A stretch of DNA of 13,749 nt, taken from contig CAJKNS010000035.1 in the NCBI GenBank assembly GCA_905201305.1, positions 1 to 13,749 on the forward strand, written 5' to 3'. A program made the translations under genes and the position numbers. The stretch comes from an uncultured Eubacteriales bacterium (GTDB taxonomy: Bacteria > Bacillota > Clostridia > Oscillospirales > Oscillospiraceae). Shown here one piece after another: positions 13,546 through 13,749 of the stretch. Under the pieces are notes generated by a model that was not told where the DNA came from, searched no databases, and saw only the letters and a list, made by a program, of their open reading frames with translations. Position 1 is the stretch's first letter, and the number at the start of each line of letters is the position of its first letter.

Positions 13546-13749
13546 CTAAATTTCCATGGTAATCAGGCTGCGCATGGTTTTCCATCCGCTTCTGCCGGAA
13601 AACGCCTGATGGGGCAGGTCATAAAACTGCGCCGCTGCGGGGCAGATCGCGCGGTACAGCGGATCGGCAATCACAATTTGGGCGTTCTGTAACAGCTGCT
13701 CCATTTCTTCCTCTCCATTCACCAGCCGGTCTTCAGGGGCAAGCAGCAC
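13546..13749 (-). CDS. C-terminal fragment of an oxidoreductase-like protein, possibly nitrogenase component 1-like
   Basis: Only the last 67 residues are inside the window; the gene continues past 13749. The visible part ends with TAG at 13546-13548, and its stop lies within the ribosome binding region of hydF, so it is the cistron immediately before hydF. The sequence contains an amphipathic stretch (GEEEMEQLLQNAQIVIADPL) and a distinctive PHQAFSGRSG segment. The ADPLYR...LPHxAFSGR pattern reminds me of the C-terminal end of nitrogenase component 1-type oxidoreductases that occur next to hydrogenase maturation genes in some Clostridia, but this is recall from weak similarity and not proof. 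It does not look like the end of HydG. No function should be assigned from this fragment alone. Confidence 0.45.
   Translation of the reverse strand: MLLAPEDRLVNGEEEMEQLLQNAQIVIADPLYRAICPAAAQFYDLPHQAFSGRSGWKTMRSLITMEI

Noticed and set aside
12632..13549. A 305-codon plus-strand frame opposite hydF
   Set aside because: hydF is secure by its GTPase and CxH...HCxxC motifs; the antisense frame has no recognisable features or start signal.

Overview
The window looks like a chromosomal segment of an anaerobic, moderately high-GC Bacillota, most likely a gut-type Clostridia (Oscillospiraceae/Lachnospiraceae-like). This rests on strong AGGAGG-type ribosome binding sites, [FeFe]-hydrogenase maturation genes (hydE, hydF), an Fe-S old-yellow-enzyme-family reductase and MATE pumps. 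The taxonomic assignment is inference. No rRNA, tRNA, IS element, phage gene or CRISPR array was seen.

Layout. 1-81: end of an unseen upstream region with a strong hairpin. 82-1533 (+): a membrane-anchored alpha/beta hydrolase and a small four-helix membrane protein, closed by a terminator. 1693-3138 (+): a MATE efflux pump with its own promoter. 3180-4514 (-): a second MATE pump, converging on the first and sharing a bidirectional terminator. 4591-5475 (-): a LysR-type regulator with its own terminator. It is divergent from a four-gene operon at 5752-11156 (+): an iron-sulfur/flavodoxin-type flavoprotein with a C-terminal zinc ribbon, a zinc-dependent alcohol dehydrogenase, an Fe-S/FMN/FAD ene-reductase of the 2,4-dienoyl-CoA/enoate reductase family, and an MFS transporter. 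11238-11277 is a bidirectional terminator. 11274-13749 (-) is a hydE-hydF operon preceded by the C-terminal end of another gene.

The central system is the LysR-controlled redox operon. The transporter would move a substrate, the alcohol dehydrogenase would interconvert an alcohol and a ketone or aldehyde, the ene-reductase would saturate a conjugated C=C bond, and the flavoprotein would shuttle electrons. The substrate cannot be read from the sequence; dietary or host-derived enones (plant phenolics, steroids, enoates) are possibilities.

The most unusual observation is in RNA. The leaders of the first and last genes of this operon carry hairpins whose stems differ in sequence but whose loops share YGACCRG: one copy before the flavoprotein gene and three in tandem before the MFS gene. 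In both leaders the 3' arm of the motif hairpin can instead pair with the Shine-Dalgarno sequence. This suggests a loop-recognising RNA switch or RNA-binding-protein target that co-controls the two ends of the operon. I do not recognise it as a described RNA family.
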